Positions 7,889 through 17,154 of a stretch of 64,000 nt of DNA are shown one piece after another. The stretch comes from Ectothiorhodospira shaposhnikovii. Its GTDB lineage: Bacteria > Pseudomonadota > Gammaproteobacteria > Ectothiorhodospirales > Ectothiorhodospiraceae. The position numbers and the translations under genes were made by a program. Within the stretch, counting starts at the first letter, position 1; the number at the start of each line of letters is the position of its first letter. The DNA is taken from assembly GCF_016584105.1 (NCBI RefSeq), contig NZ_NRSM01000009.1:56727-120726 (forward strand). Direction: 5' to 3'. The notes beneath the pieces were generated by a model. That model had not been told where the DNA came from, ran no database searches, and saw only the letters and a program-made list of their open reading frames with translations.

Positions 7889-10060
7889 CTAGCCGGTGGC
7901 CACCCGCCGCACCGCGAAGATGTTCGGCAGGGCGCCAATCTTGTCCATCACCGCACTGAGCTGGCCCGTATCGGTGATCTCCAGGGTCAGATCCATGGTC
8001 ACGGTGCGTTCCGCCGGATCGGTACGGGTGGAGGCGGCCAGGACATTGACCCGGTCATTGGCCAACACCTGGGTGATGTCCCGCAACAATCCCTGACGAT
8101 CAAAGGCCTCCACATGCACCACCACCGGGTAGGCCTGGCGCTCCTCGCCCCAGCTCACCTCCACCAGGCGATATCGCTTCTCGGTGGGCATGCGCAGGAT
8201 ATTGACACAATCCCGCCGGTGGATGGTGACGCCCTTGCCCCGGGTGATGAAACCGACAATGGGATCCCCCGGTACCGGTCGGCAGCAGCGGGCCACCTGG
8301 GTGAGCAGATTGCCCACCCCGCGAATCTGGATGCCTTTTTCGCCACTGCCGCCCTTGTCCGCGGGACGACGGGTGCGCCGGCCCATGAGGGTTTCCTCGG
8401 CGGTCAGGCTGATGGGCACCTGCAGGGCACTGGCCAATTGGGCCGGCGTGATCTCGCCGGCGCCGATGGCCACCAGCAGATCGTCCCGGCCGGGCTGATG
8501 GAAGCGCCTGATCAGCTCCTCCATGTCAGGCTCGTTCACGCCCTGCCGATGGGCCTCCCGCTCCAGGATCTGCCGTCCTTCCTGGAGGTTCTTGTCGTGA
8601 TCCTGCAGCTTGAACCAGCTGCGTGCCTTGGCCCGCGCCCGCGAGGTGCGCAGATACCCCATGTTGGGATTCATCCAGTCCCGGCTGGGTCCGCCCTGAC
8701 GGGTGGTGAGAACCTCTACCCGTTCACCGGAGCGCAGTTCCTGGGTCAGGGGCACGATGCGTCCGTTGACCTTGGCGCCCCGGCAGCGGTGACCCACCTC
8801 GGTGTGGATGGCATAGGCAAAATCCAGCGGGGTGGAGCCCTTGGGCAGGTCCACCACATCCCCCCTGGGGGTCAGCACGAAGACCCGGTCCTGGAACAGC
8901 TCGGAGCGGAAGTCTTCCAGCAGTTCCCGGTCATCCTCCTGGTTCTCCAGCAGGCGTCGGAGGGAGGCGATGGCGCGCATCAGGGCCTGGTCCTCCCGTC
9001 CGCCTTCCTTGTAGCGCCAGTGGGCGGCCACCCCCAGCTCGGCGAAGGCGTCCATGTCACGGGTGCGGATCTGTACCTCCACCACCTTGCCGTTGGGGCC
9101 GATGACCGCCGTGTGCAGGGACTGGTAGCCGTTGTCCTTGGGATTGGCGATGTAGTCGTCGAACTCCTTGGGAATATGGGGCCAGCGGCTGTGCACCACC
9201 CCCAGCACCGCGTAGCAGGTGGCGACCTTGTCGACGATCACCCGCACCGCCCGCAGGTCGTACAGATCCTGGAACTCCAGCTGCTTGCGGTCCATCTTCT
9301 TCCAGATGCTGTAGATGTGCTTGGGCCGGCCCCGCACCTCCCCTTCCACCTGTTCCTCCGCCAGTGCCTGACGCAGACGCTCGGTGAAGTCCTGAATGTA
9401 CTGTTCCCGCTCCAGCCGGCTCTCCTCCAGCAGCTTGGCCACCATGCGGTAGTGATCCGGGTCCTGGATGCGGAAGGCCAGATCCTCCATCTCCCACTTG
9501 ACCTGGGCCACGCCCAGGCGGTTGGCCAGGGGGGTGAAGATCTCCTGGGTCTCCCGGGCATAGGCCCGGGCCAGGGCATCCGGCTCCTGGGACATCAGCC
9601 GCAGATGCTGCAGGCGATAGGCCAGCTTGATGAGTACCGCCCGCACGTCGTCCACCATCGCCAGCAACATGCGACGCAACCGCTCGGCCTGCTCCGGCGC
9701 GCCGTCCAGCTGGCCCGGGGCACTGCGGAAGGTGGTGAGCAGATGCACGTTCTTCACCAGCCGTGCCACCTGCTCGCCGAAATGGCGGGACAGGTCATCA
9801 TCTGAAAGGCTGCCGTCGAAATGGGCATCCAGCAACAGGGTCGCAATCAGGGTGTCCTTGTCCACCCCCAGCACCCGCAGGTTCTCGGCCACATCCAGGC
9901 AATGGGGCTGACGGGGCTGGCGCTCGTGCTCGGCCAGGGCATGGGTCAGGGCCATGGACAGACGCACGTCGGTACCGCTCCCGGGGGGCGTGAAACGCGC
10001 CGCCAGGGCTTCGCGGGACTCGTGGACCAGGGATGACTTGTCGTATCGGGTATGACGCAT
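7889..10060 (-). CDS. relA: GTP pyrophosphokinase RelA ((p)ppGpp synthetase I)
   Basis: A 723-residue RelA/SpoT homologue. The N-terminal hydrolase domain is degenerate: where SpoT has the catalytic HD, this reads LLLDAHFDGSLSDDDL, so it should be synthesis-only. The synthetase domain is intact (QDLYDLRAVRVIV, FDDYIANPKDNGYQSLHTAVIG, VEVQIRT). TGS (FVLTPRGDVVDLPKGSTPLDFA), a Cys-containing helical/zinc-finger region (RCCRPVPGD, HRRDCVNI) and a C-terminal ACT domain follow. It responds to uncharged tRNA on ribosomes and makes the stringent alarmone. It is the promoter-proximal gene of the relA-lipoprotein-yoaA group; the 75-bp gap to the ybbP stop shows no clear promoter. Confidence 0.97.
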   Translation of the reverse strand: MRHTRYDKSSLVHESREALAARFTPPGSGTDVRLSMALTHALAEHERQPRQPHCLDVAENLRVLGVDKDTLIATLLLDAHFDGSLSDDDLSRHFGEQVARLVKNVHLLTTFRSAPGQLDGAPEQAERLRRMLLAMVDDVRAVLIKLAYRLQHLRLMSQEPDALARAYARETQEIFTPLANRLGVAQVKWEMEDLAFRIQDPDHYRMVAKLLEESRLEREQYIQDFTERLRQALAEEQVEGEVRGRPKHIYSIWKKMDRKQLEFQDLYDLRAVRVIVDKVATCYAVLGVVHSRWPHIPKEFDDYIANPKDNGYQSLHTAVIGPNGKVVEVQIRTRDMDAFAELGVAAHWRYKEGGREDQALMRAIASLRRLLENQEDDRELLEDFRSELFQDRVFVLTPRGDVVDLPKGSTPLDFAYAIHTEVGHRCRGAKVNGRIVPLTQELRSGERVEVLTTRQGGPSRDWMNPNMGYLRTSRARAKARSWFKLQDHDKNLQEGRQILEREAHRQGVNEPDMEELIRRFHQPGRDDLLVAIGAGEITPAQLASALQVPISLTAEETLMGRRTRRPADKGGSGEKGIQIRGVGNLLTQVARCCRPVPGDPIVGFITRGKGVTIHRRDCVNILRMPTEKRYRLVEVSWGEERQAYPVVVHVEAFDRQGLLRDITQVLANDRVNVLAASTRTDPAERTVTMDLTLEITDTGQLSAVMDKIGALPNIFAVRRVATG

Positions 10061-10135
10061 GGGCGCAAAGTATATCCATCTGTGGCTGCCGGGGCGATCT
10101 CCGCCCGCCGGCAGCAGGTTCCATGGGTATCGGTA

Positions 10136-12628
10136 TCAGGTAAGCTGACGCAGGGTGAGCAGCGGCGGCTGGCGCAGCACGGAACGGGCACCCAGCCAGC
10201 CGGCCAGTCCCACTCCCAGGGCACCGCCACCGATGCCCAGCACCCAGAGCCAGGGGTTGAAGGCATAGGACAGGTCGAATACCTGACGGGCCAGCACCCA
10301 GCCGATGCCGCTGGCGCCCGCGCTGGCCAAAAGGCCCGCCAGGGCGCCCATGACGGTGAATTCCGCCAGCAGGCCCACCAGCACCTGACGCCGACCGGCG
10401 CCCAGGGTGCGCAGGATGGCGCTTTCCCGCCGGCGCAGATCGCGGGTGGCGTGAATGGCCGCGTAGAGCACGGTCACCCCCGCCGCCAGGGTGAACAGGA
10501 ACACGTATTCCACCGCCAGACTGGCCCGGTCGATGATGTCGCGCACCTGTTGCATCAGGGCCCGCACGTCCAGGATGGTGATGCTGGGGAACTGCCTCAC
10601 CATCGCCGTCAGCAGATCGGCACGCCCCTCCGCCAGATGAAAGCTGGTCACATAGGTCATGGGCTGATCGTCCAGCAGGACCGGCGGCGACAGCACGAAA
10701 AAGTTCACGTTGAAGGAATCCCAGTCCACGCTGCGCAGGCTGGTGACCCGGCCGGTCACGATCTCGCCGGACACATTGAATTCCAGCACGTCGCCCAGCG
10801 TAAGGCCCAGGGTTTGTGCCAGACCCTCCTCGATGGAAAACTCCCGGCCGTCGGTGTCGTCGGACCACCACTGTCCCGCCACCACCTGGTTGTCCGGCTG
10901 CGGATCACGGGCAAAGGAGAGGTTGAACTCCCGCGAGGCCAGCCGCTCCGCCCTGGGGTTGGCAAACGTCTCCGGACGCACCGGCTCGTCGTTCACCGCC
11001 GTCAGACGGCCGCGGATCATGGGGTAATAGGTGGGCGCCGGCAGGCCCTCGCGCTCGAACAGCGCCCGCAGGGGCTCCACTTGGTCCGGCTGGACGTTGA
11101 TCATGAAGTGGTTGGGGGCCTCCGGCGGCAGGCTGCCCTCCCAGCTGGAAAGCAGGTCCACCCGCACCAGCGCCAGCAACAGCAGGGCCATGATCCCCAG
11201 ACCAAAGGCCGCCAGCTGGACCGCGCTCAAGGCCCCGCGCCGGGACAGATTGGCCAGACCGAACCGCAGCGCCACCCCACCCCGGGTGCGCAGGGGCTTG
11301 AGTCCCAACACCAGCGCCCAGGCCGCGCCCCACAGCATCACCACCGTCAGACCGGCGCCGCCCAGGACCCAGGCCGCCAGCCGTACATCCCCCGCCTGCC
11401 ACAGCAACAATCCGCCCAGGGCGGTCAGGGCCAGCACCAGGGCCAGCCACATGGCGGGGGGCGGCGCCCCCAGATCACGGCGCAGCACCCGCAGCGGCGG
11501 TACCTGACCGATCCGCAACAGGGCCGGCAGGCCAAAACCCAGGGCAGTCACCACCCCCACCCCAAGACCCGTGAACGCCGGCCACAGGGACGGCAACGGC
11601 AACGTGCCCGGGAACCACTGGGCCAGCAGGGCCGCCAGGAACCCCTGGGCCAGGAAGCCGAGCGTCAGCCCCACGGCACTGGCCAGCAGGGCCAGCCAGA
11701 GGATGCGCAGGATGAAGACCTGTAGCACGAAGGCCCGGGACGCCCCCAGGCAGCGCATGACGGCGCTCACATCGGACTGACGATCGCTATAGTGCCGGGC
11801 CGCCACCGCCACCGCACCTCCCGCCAGCAGCACCGCCACCAGAGCCGCCAGCCCCAGGAACTGCTCGCCCCGGGCGATGGCACCCTGCAGTTCGGGTCGG
11901 GCATCACCGACCCCTTCCAGACGCTCCCGCTCCGTCAGGTTCGCACCGGCCCAGTCACGAAACGCCGCCACCTGGGATTCGGTGCCGGCCACCAGCAGGC
12001 GGTGATTCACCCGGCTGCCCGGCACCACCAGCCCGGTGGCTTCCAGGTCCTCCAGATGAATCAGCACCCGGGGTCCCAGCTGAAACAGGTCTCCGCCCCG
12101 GTCCGGCTCATAGGTCAGGACCCGGGTCAGGGTCATCTCCAGATCCCCCACCTGCAATCGATCACCCACCGCCAGGCCCAGCAACTGGAAAAGGCGGGGT
12201 TCGGCCCAGGCCTCGCCCTGTCCGGGCACCTCGCTGATTTCCCCCTCGTCTCCGAAGAGGACGTCACTGACACGCACCGAACCCCTCAGCGGCCAGCCGT
12301 CGCTGACGGCCTTGACCTCGGTAAGCTGGGAGTCATCGCCGGCCATGACCACGCTGGGGAAGCTCACATGACGGGCCGTCTCCAGTCCCAGGCGCGAGGC
12401 CTCTTGGGCCACGGCCGGTGCCAGGGGGGCGGACGAGGTGATGCTCAGGTCCCCTCCCAACAACTGGGTGGCCTGCTGGGACATGCCCCGCTGCACCCGG
12501 TCGGTGAAGAAGCTGACCGAGGTGACGGCCGCCACCGCGATGACCAGGGCCATGGCCAGGATGCGCAGCTCACCGGCGCGCCATTCCCGTCCCAGGGACA
12601 GCCAGGAATACCGCAACACCTGGTTCAT
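10136..12628 (-). CDS. ABC transporter permease, FtsX/YbbP-like
   Basis: An 830-residue membrane protein with two FtsX-like cores: an N-terminal TM helix, a large periplasmic domain, TM helices near 260-390, a second TM group and periplasmic domain, and a final three-helix bundle ending in LRQPPLLTLRQLT. This is the E. coli YbbP architecture, a type VII (mechanotransmission) ABC permease thought to extract or handle envelope lipids, lipoproteins or hydrophobic compounds rather than pump solutes. The start overlaps the ybbA stop (ATGA), giving an ATPase-permease pair. The tesA/ybbA/ybbP arrangement matches that of E. coli. Confidence 0.92.
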   Translation of the reverse strand: MNQVLRYSWLSLGREWRAGELRILAMALVIAVAAVTSVSFFTDRVQRGMSQQATQLLGGDLSITSSAPLAPAVAQEASRLGLETARHVSFPSVVMAGDDSQLTEVKAVSDGWPLRGSVRVSDVLFGDEGEISEVPGQGEAWAEPRLFQLLGLAVGDRLQVGDLEMTLTRVLTYEPDRGGDLFQLGPRVLIHLEDLEATGLVVPGSRVNHRLLVAGTESQVAAFRDWAGANLTERERLEGVGDARPELQGAIARGEQFLGLAALVAVLLAGGAVAVAARHYSDRQSDVSAVMRCLGASRAFVLQVFILRILWLALLASAVGLTLGFLAQGFLAALLAQWFPGTLPLPSLWPAFTGLGVGVVTALGFGLPALLRIGQVPPLRVLRRDLGAPPPAMWLALVLALTALGGLLLWQAGDVRLAAWVLGGAGLTVVMLWGAAWALVLGLKPLRTRGGVALRFGLANLSRRGALSAVQLAAFGLGIMALLLLALVRVDLLSSWEGSLPPEAPNHFMINVQPDQVEPLRALFEREGLPAPTYYPMIRGRLTAVNDEPVRPETFANPRAERLASREFNLSFARDPQPDNQVVAGQWWSDDTDGREFSIEEGLAQTLGLTLGDVLEFNVSGEIVTGRVTSLRSVDWDSFNVNFFVLSPPVLLDDQPMTYVTSFHLAEGRADLLTAMVRQFPSITILDVRALMQQVRDIIDRASLAVEYVFLFTLAAGVTVLYAAIHATRDLRRRESAILRTLGAGRRQVLVGLLAEFTVMGALAGLLASAGASGIGWVLARQVFDLSYAFNPWLWVLGIGGGALGVGLAGWLGARSVLRQPPLLTLRQLT

Positions 12629-13314
12629 GCCGCCTCCAGCACGCCGTCATTGAGCCGGTAGCGACGCTCGCAGCGGGCCGCCAGCGCCATGTCATGGGTC
12701 ACTAGCACCAGGGCCGTGCCGTAGACCGCCTTGAGATTGAACAGCAGGCGGATGATCTGTTCTCCGGTCTGCTGGTCCAGATTGCCGGTGGGTTCATCGG
12801 CAAACAGTACCCGGGGATGGGCGGCAAAGGCCCGGGCGATGGCCACCCGCTGCTGCTCGCCGCCGGAAAGCTGGCCGGGATAATGGGCCATCCGCCGGGC
12901 CAGACCCACCTGTTCCAGGGCCTCCATGGCACCGGCCCGGGCATCCCCGCCCCGCCCGGACAATTCCAAGGTCAGCATCACGTTCTCCAGGGCGGTCAGG
13001 GCCGGCAGCAATTGGAAAGACTGAAACACAAACCCCACCTGACCGGCCCGCAGCATGGCCCGCTGATCCTCGGTAAGGCCCCCCAAGGAACGCCCCAACA
13101 ACTGAACCTCGCCGTCCGTGGGCAGGTCCAATCCCGCCAGCAGGCCCAGCAGGGTGGACTTGCCCGAGCCGGAAGCACCGACGATGGCCACCACCTCGGC
13201 ATTTGCCACGGTCAGGTCCACACCCTTTAGAATGGCAAGTTCGCCACCCGGGCCATGAACGGATTTGACCAGACTGCTTGCCGACACCACGGCGGCGGGG
13301 GATTGAGACACCAT
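12625..13314 (-). CDS. ybbA: ABC transporter ATP-binding protein YbbA
   Basis: A 229-residue LolD/MacB-type ATPase. Walker A is GASGSGKST (about residues 43-51), the signature is [14 protein letters not shown], and Walker B is [12 protein letters not shown]. It partners the YbbP-like permease. The frame is open further upstream, but I chose the ATG at 13314: it has AGGAG about 10 nt upstream, gives a YbbA-like N-terminus, and sits where the divergent tesA begins. Its start codon shares two bases with the tesA start codon on the other strand. Confidence 0.93.
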   Translation of the reverse strand: MVSQSPAAVVSASSLVKSVHGPGGELAILKGVDLTVANAEVVAIVGASGSGKSTLLGLLAGLDLPTDGEVQLLGRSLGGLTEDQRAMLRAGQVGFVFQSFQLLPALTALENVMLTLELSGRGGDARAGAMEALEQVGLARRMAHYPGQLSGGEQQRVAIARAFAAHPRVLFADEPTGNLDQQTGEQIIRLLFNLKAVYGTALVLVTHDMALAARCERRYRLNDGVLEAA

Positions 13315-13936
13315 GGGATCACGACTCCTTTTGTTGCTGTGCTTGTTGTGCCTGCCCGCCACGGCGGCGGCCGAACGTCCTGCCCTGCTGATCATGGGGG
13401 ATAGCCTGAGTGCTGCCTGGGGCATCCCCGTGGAACAGGGCTGGGTGGCCCTGCTGGAACGGCGCCTGGAGGAAAACGGTCATGCCTGGACCGTGGTCAA
13501 CGCCAGCATCAGCGGAGAGACCAGCCGTGGCGGCCTGACCCGCCTGCCCCGCGCCCTGGAACGGTATCAGCCCGAACTGGTGATCATCAGTCTCGGCGGC
13601 AACGACGGGTTGCGGGGCATCGCCCTGGGCGAAATCCGGGAGAACCTGTCCCGCATGATCCGGCTGAGCCGGGACAGCGGCGCGCGGGTACTGCTGGTGG
13701 GGATTCAGGTGCCGCCCAACTTGGGCAGGCATTTTACCGAGAGGTTCCACCGGATCTACCATGAACTGGCCGCGGAATATCAGGTTCCGCTGGTGCCGTT
13801 CCTGCTGGAGGGGGTGGCCCTGGAGCCGGACCTGATGCAGGCGGACGGCATCCATCCCACTGCCGAGGCCCAGCCGATCATGCTGGACACGGTATGGAAG
13901 GTGCTGGAGGCGGTGTTGGCACAAGGTGATCCGTAA
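13313..13936 (+). CDS. tesA: Periplasmic multifunctional esterase TesA (GDSL/SGNH hydrolase)
   Basis: A 207-residue protein with a signal peptide at 1-20 (GSRLLLLLCLLCLPATAAA). SGNH blocks are all visible: I is GDSLSAAWG with nucleophile Ser31, II is the Gly of the SISGETSRGG region, III is GGNDG, and V is the DGIHPT Asp/His pair. TesA is a periplasmic thioesterase I/protease I/lysophospholipase L1. It is divergent from ybbA with overlapping start codons, as in E. coli-type loci. It is convergent with the HAD gene; the 51-bp gap holds a weak imperfect dyad (TTCCCCTC...GAGGGAGAAGGGA) that might stop transcription. Confidence 0.96.
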   Translation: MGSRLLLLLCLLCLPATAAAERPALLIMGDSLSAAWGIPVEQGWVALLERRLEENGHAWTVVNASISGETSRGGLTRLPRALERYQPELVIISLGGNDGLRGIALGEIRENLSRMIRLSRDSGARVLLVGIQVPPNLGRHFTERFHRIYHELAAEYQVPLVPFLLEGVALEPDLMQADGIHPTAEAQPIMLDTVWKVLEAVLAQGDP

Positions 13937-13987
13937 CCTGTCTGATCCGTCTTCCCCTCTGAGGGAGAAGGGAAAGGAAATGGCGGC

Positions 13988-14674
13988 TCAGCGGGGCAAC
14001 AGCCGGGCCGGCAGTTCCGACACCGACCGCAGGGTCAGATCCGGTGGCGCACCGCCGTTCTCCCAGGCCAGGGAACGGGGATTGACCCAGGCGGTGCGCA
14101 TTCCCATCCGGGCCGCACCACGCACATCACGCTCTGCGTCATCTCCCACATGCAGGGTTTCGGTCGCGGCCACGCCAGCCTCGTCCAGGGCAGCAGTGAA
14201 AATCCGCGAGGAGGGCTTGGCGGCCCCGGCGGCGGCGGAGGTGATCACGAAATCGAACCGGTCACCGATGCCGATGTGATGCACGCAGGCATTGCCGTTG
14301 GTGATGGCGCCGATGCGAAAATGCCCGCGCAGACGATCCAGGGTTTCCAGCACGTCGTCGTAAAGGGAAACCTGATTGCGGGCCTCCCAGAACACCCGGA
14401 ACGCCGGTTCCACCAGTTCGTCCCCGTAGCCCGACTGGGCCGCCAGGATGCGCAGCCAGTGCTTGCGCAACCGGGTCATGTCGTAGTGCAGGTGCCGACG
14501 CTCGGCAAACCAGGCCTGGCGATGACGGATCATGCCCTCCAGATCGTGGCGTTCGGCGATGCGTGGATAGTGGACACCGAGCCAGTCATGGAAAACCCGT
14601 TCCGCGTTCTGGATCACCGGGGCACAGTCCCACAGGGTGTCATCCAGGTCGAAGGTGATGCAGCGTATGTTCAT
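13988..14674 (-). CDS. HAD-family hydrolase (YigB-like phosphatase)
   Basis: A 228-residue haloacid dehalogenase-superfamily protein. Motif I is FDLDDTLW (Asp9 nucleophile, Asp11), motif II is the Thr in ITNG, motif III is the Lys in AKPSSRIF, and motif IV is HVGDDAERDV. The helical cap between motifs I and II contains an HYDMTRLRKHWL segment typical of the YigB FMN-phosphatase-like group. The substrate cannot be read from sequence. Neither neighbour (tesA, chemoreceptor) suggests a pathway. Confidence 0.88.
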   Translation of the reverse strand: MNIRCITFDLDDTLWDCAPVIQNAERVFHDWLGVHYPRIAERHDLEGMIRHRQAWFAERRHLHYDMTRLRKHWLRILAAQSGYGDELVEPAFRVFWEARNQVSLYDDVLETLDRLRGHFRIGAITNGNACVHHIGIGDRFDFVITSAAAGAAKPSSRIFTAALDEAGVAATETLHVGDDAERDVRGAARMGMRTAWVNPRSLAWENGGAPPDLTLRSVSELPARLLPR

Positions 14675-14747
14675 CCCGCAAGCATACCCAGTTGCGCGGT
14701 CGGAATACAGCCGGGGCTGACCCGCCCCTCACCCGGATTCCTTCACG

Positions 14748-16386
14748 TTAAACCCTGAAGCGCTCCACGGCCGCCCTCAGCTCGGCCGCCAGACGGGCCA
14801 GATCATGGGCGGCCTGGGCGGTTTCCCGGGCCCCGGAGGAGACATCATGGCCACTCTCGCTGATGCGCACCACGTTCCGGTTGATGTCCTCGGCCACGGC
14901 ACTCTGCTCTTCCGCCGCGCTGGCGATCTGGCTGCTCATGTCGGTGATGGTGCCCACTGCGGCGACGATGGCGCGCATGGACTTATCGGCCTCGCCGGCC
15001 CCGGTCGAGGTGTCCTCCGCCCGCTTGCGGCCCGACTGCATCACCTGTACCGCGGCCCGGGCTCCGTCCTGCAGACTCTTGATCATGGACTCGATCTCCT
15101 GGGTGGAGCTCTGGGTCCGACTGGCCAGGGTTCGCACCTCGTCCGCCACCACGGCAAAGCCGCGCCCCTGCTCCCCGGCCCGGGCAGCCTCGATGGCTGC
15201 GTTCAGGGCCAGCAGGTTGGTCTGTTCGGCAATTCCCTGGATCACATCCAGTACGGCACCGATCTTCTCGCTGTCGGCCTCCAGTTTATGGATCACATCG
15301 GCGGCCCGGCTGATCTCGTCCGCCAGTTCCTGGATGGCCTGGATGGCCTGCGTCGAGATGGCCTGGGATTCGCGGGATTCATCATTGGCCTTCGCCGCCG
15401 CGGTTGATGCCTCCGAGGCACTGCGGGCGACCTCCATCACGGTGGAAGTCATCTCATTCATGGCGGTGGCCACCAACTCCGTCTGGGACTGCTGTTCCCC
15501 CACCCGCCGCAAGGTCTGGTCGGTCACCGTGGAGAGCTGTTCCGATGCCGCCGCGAGCTGAGAAGTGGCACCATTCACCTGCCCCAGGATCCTGCCCCAG
15601 GATAGTGCGAAAACTGTCACTCATGTCGTTGAAGGCACGTCCGCATCGGGTCAGCTCGTCATTCCCATCCGCTGGCACCCTGGCCTGCAGATCACCCTGC
15701 GCCATCCGACCGGTGGCCGTCACCAACTGGTCCAGGGCAGACGTGATCCGCCTCATCAGCAACCCTCCCACCGTCGCGGTGATGGCCAGACCCAGTAAGA
15801 AGATCAGAACCATCCCATTGCGTATCCGGCTGTGGAACACCAGGGATTCTTCGTAAACCTGACGTCCCACTTCCAGTTGCAGGTCCATCATTTCCCGCAG
15901 GGTGTCCGCGGCCTGCTGATAGGTCCGCGCAAGATCCCCCTGCAGGATCCGCTCCCCCTCCTGCCAGTTCCAGGACTCCAGCGCACTCACCAGCGGATCA
16001 ATCCCCAGGCGCTGCAATTCACCACGCTGTGCATCGAAATTGCTGGCTAATCGGGCTTCACGGGGGGTAAGGAAGGTCTGCACGTACTCCGCCCAGATAA
16101 GGTCCATGCGCCGCTGGTTTTCCCGCACCCGCTCCAGGGATGAATCGATGACCTGCTGACTGGGGTCGCTCAGCGCCATGCGCAGGTTCATGCGGGAACT
16201 CATCAGCAACTCGCTGATGGTTCCCAGTTGCCCCATGGGCACAAGCCTGTCGTCATAGACGGTCTGGAGCTGGCGTTCGACCTGAGTCATACCCGTCAGT
16301 CCCATGAGTGCGATGGCGGCCATCAAGGCGAGGCTGACCAGGATCATGACGAACAGGCGCTGGCGGATGCTTAGATTGATTCCCAT
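14748..16386 (-). pseudogene. Methyl-accepting chemotaxis protein, frameshifted by a 13-bp duplication
   Basis: Two adjoining frames together encode one normal chemoreceptor. The first frame (from ATG 16386) carries TM1, a four-helix-bundle sensor, TM2 (RNGMVLIFLLGLAITATVGGL) and HAMP up to DSFRTILGQ. The second frame (to 14748) resumes at [19 protein letters not shown] and carries the signalling domain with tip [18 protein letters not shown]. The break is an exact tandem 13-bp repeat at 15578-15603. Removing one copy joins the frames seamlessly as [13 protein letters not shown], giving a protein of about 540 residues. As sequenced, only the membrane/HAMP half is made plus a missense tail. 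Either a recent null allele, a reversible slippage state, or a sequence artefact. Confidence 0.9.
15578..15603. repeat. Perfect 13-bp tandem duplication causing a frameshift
   Basis: The unit CCTGCCCCAGGAT (plus strand) occurs at 15578-15590 and again at 15591-15603 with no mismatch. Thirteen is not a multiple of three, and the reading frame of the chemoreceptor gene shifts exactly here. On the coding strand the unit reads ATCCTGGGGCAGG. It is consistent with replication slippage. Confidence 0.95.
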
Positions 16387-16427
16387 GGGATCCCCCCTGA
16401 ATATGCCGTCAACATTCTGACAGGCAC

Positions 16428-16454
16428 TCGACAGAATATGGACCTTTCTGTCGA
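16428..16454. promoter_or_regulatory. Operator-like inverted repeat in a divergent intergenic region
   Basis: Perfect 9-bp arms TCGACAGAA (16428-16436) and TTCTGTCGA (16446-16454) flank a 9-bp spacer in the 211-bp region between the chemoreceptor gene (minus) and cytochrome c' (plus). A further ATTCTG at 16414-16419 pairs with CAGAAT of the left arm. There is no T-run, so a protein-binding site is more likely than a terminator. The cognate regulator is unknown. Confidence 0.5.
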
Positions 16455-16597
16455 ATAAAGCGTTGATTCCTTCATATCGACCTGAGCGGGAATTACTTGA
16501 AAACCCAATGAATCCGCCAAGACGACCGTTACATACTTAGAAGGAATTGATAGACTTGCCCGCTCATACGATTCAGTCACGATGGAGATACGACACC

Positions 16598-17056
16598 ATG
16601 AAGACCACCGCAAAAGCGCTGATTGCCGGACTGGCCCTGACTCTGGCCGTCGGTACCGCATGGGCCGTGGAAGCGGACGATGCCATAGAGTATCGCAAGG
16701 CCGTCTTCCAGGTCTTCAAGTGGAACATGGGCCCCATGGGCGCCATGGCCCAGGGCGACATGCCTTTTGACCGTGAAGTCCTGGCCAAACATGCCGAACA
16801 GATGGCCCGCACCGCCGATCTGCCCTGGCAGGGTTATGTGGACGGTTCCGATCTGGGTGATACCGCCTCCAAGCCGGAAGTCTGGACCAACCGCGCCCGC
16901 TTCGATGAGCTGGCCCGCAATTTCGAGGCTCAGGCCGCCCGTCTGCTGGAGGTGGTGAACAGCGATGCCGGAGAACGCGAGATCCGCATGGAGATCGGTC
17001 GCCTGGGTCAGACCTGCCGGACCTGCCACGACGATTTCCGCGTCTCCCGCCGCTGA
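16598..17056 (+). CDS. Cytochrome c' (class II c-type cytochrome)
   Basis: A 152-residue periplasmic haem protein: signal peptide at 1-23 (ending GTAWA), then a four-helix-bundle domain starting DDAIEYRKAVFQVF. The C-terminal CRTCHDDF haem-attachment motif is the hallmark position for class II cytochromes. Cytochrome c' binds NO and CO at a five-coordinate haem and is common in purple and sulfur bacteria and denitrifiers, where it protects against NO. The ATG at 16598 has GGAG about 10 nt upstream. It is convergent with a b-type cytochrome gene, and the two are often found together. Confidence 0.92.
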   Translation: MKTTAKALIAGLALTLAVGTAWAVEADDAIEYRKAVFQVFKWNMGPMGAMAQGDMPFDREVLAKHAEQMARTADLPWQGYVDGSDLGDTASKPEVWTNRARFDELARNFEAQAARLLEVVNSDAGEREIRMEIGRLGQTCRTCHDDFRVSRR

Positions 17057-17110
17057 TCCGGAGGTAGGGGCTCCCTCCCCTTGCCCATGCCTGAGGTGAA
17101 CCCTTCGGCA

Positions 17111-17142
17111 GCCTGGTGGGAGCTGGCTCGCTCCCACCAGGC
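17111..17142. repeat. Perfect 13-bp palindromic hairpin (REP-like or bidirectional terminator)
   Basis: GCCTGGTGGGAGC (17111-17123) and its exact complement (17130-17142) enclose the 6-nt loop TGGCTC. It lies between convergent cytochrome genes. There is no T-tract on either side. The GTGGGAGC...GCTCCCAC core resembles the dispersed REP palindromes of Pseudomonas, so it may be a repeat-family element that also stabilises mRNA ends. Confidence 0.65.
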
Positions 17143-17154
17143 ATACCCTCGGCA

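Noticed and set aside
7424..9805. Long open frame on the plus strand opposite relA (about 790 codons)
   Set aside because: It is the antisense of a clear relA gene, with His/Gln/Gly-rich low-complexity translation typical of GC-rich shadow frames and no family motif.
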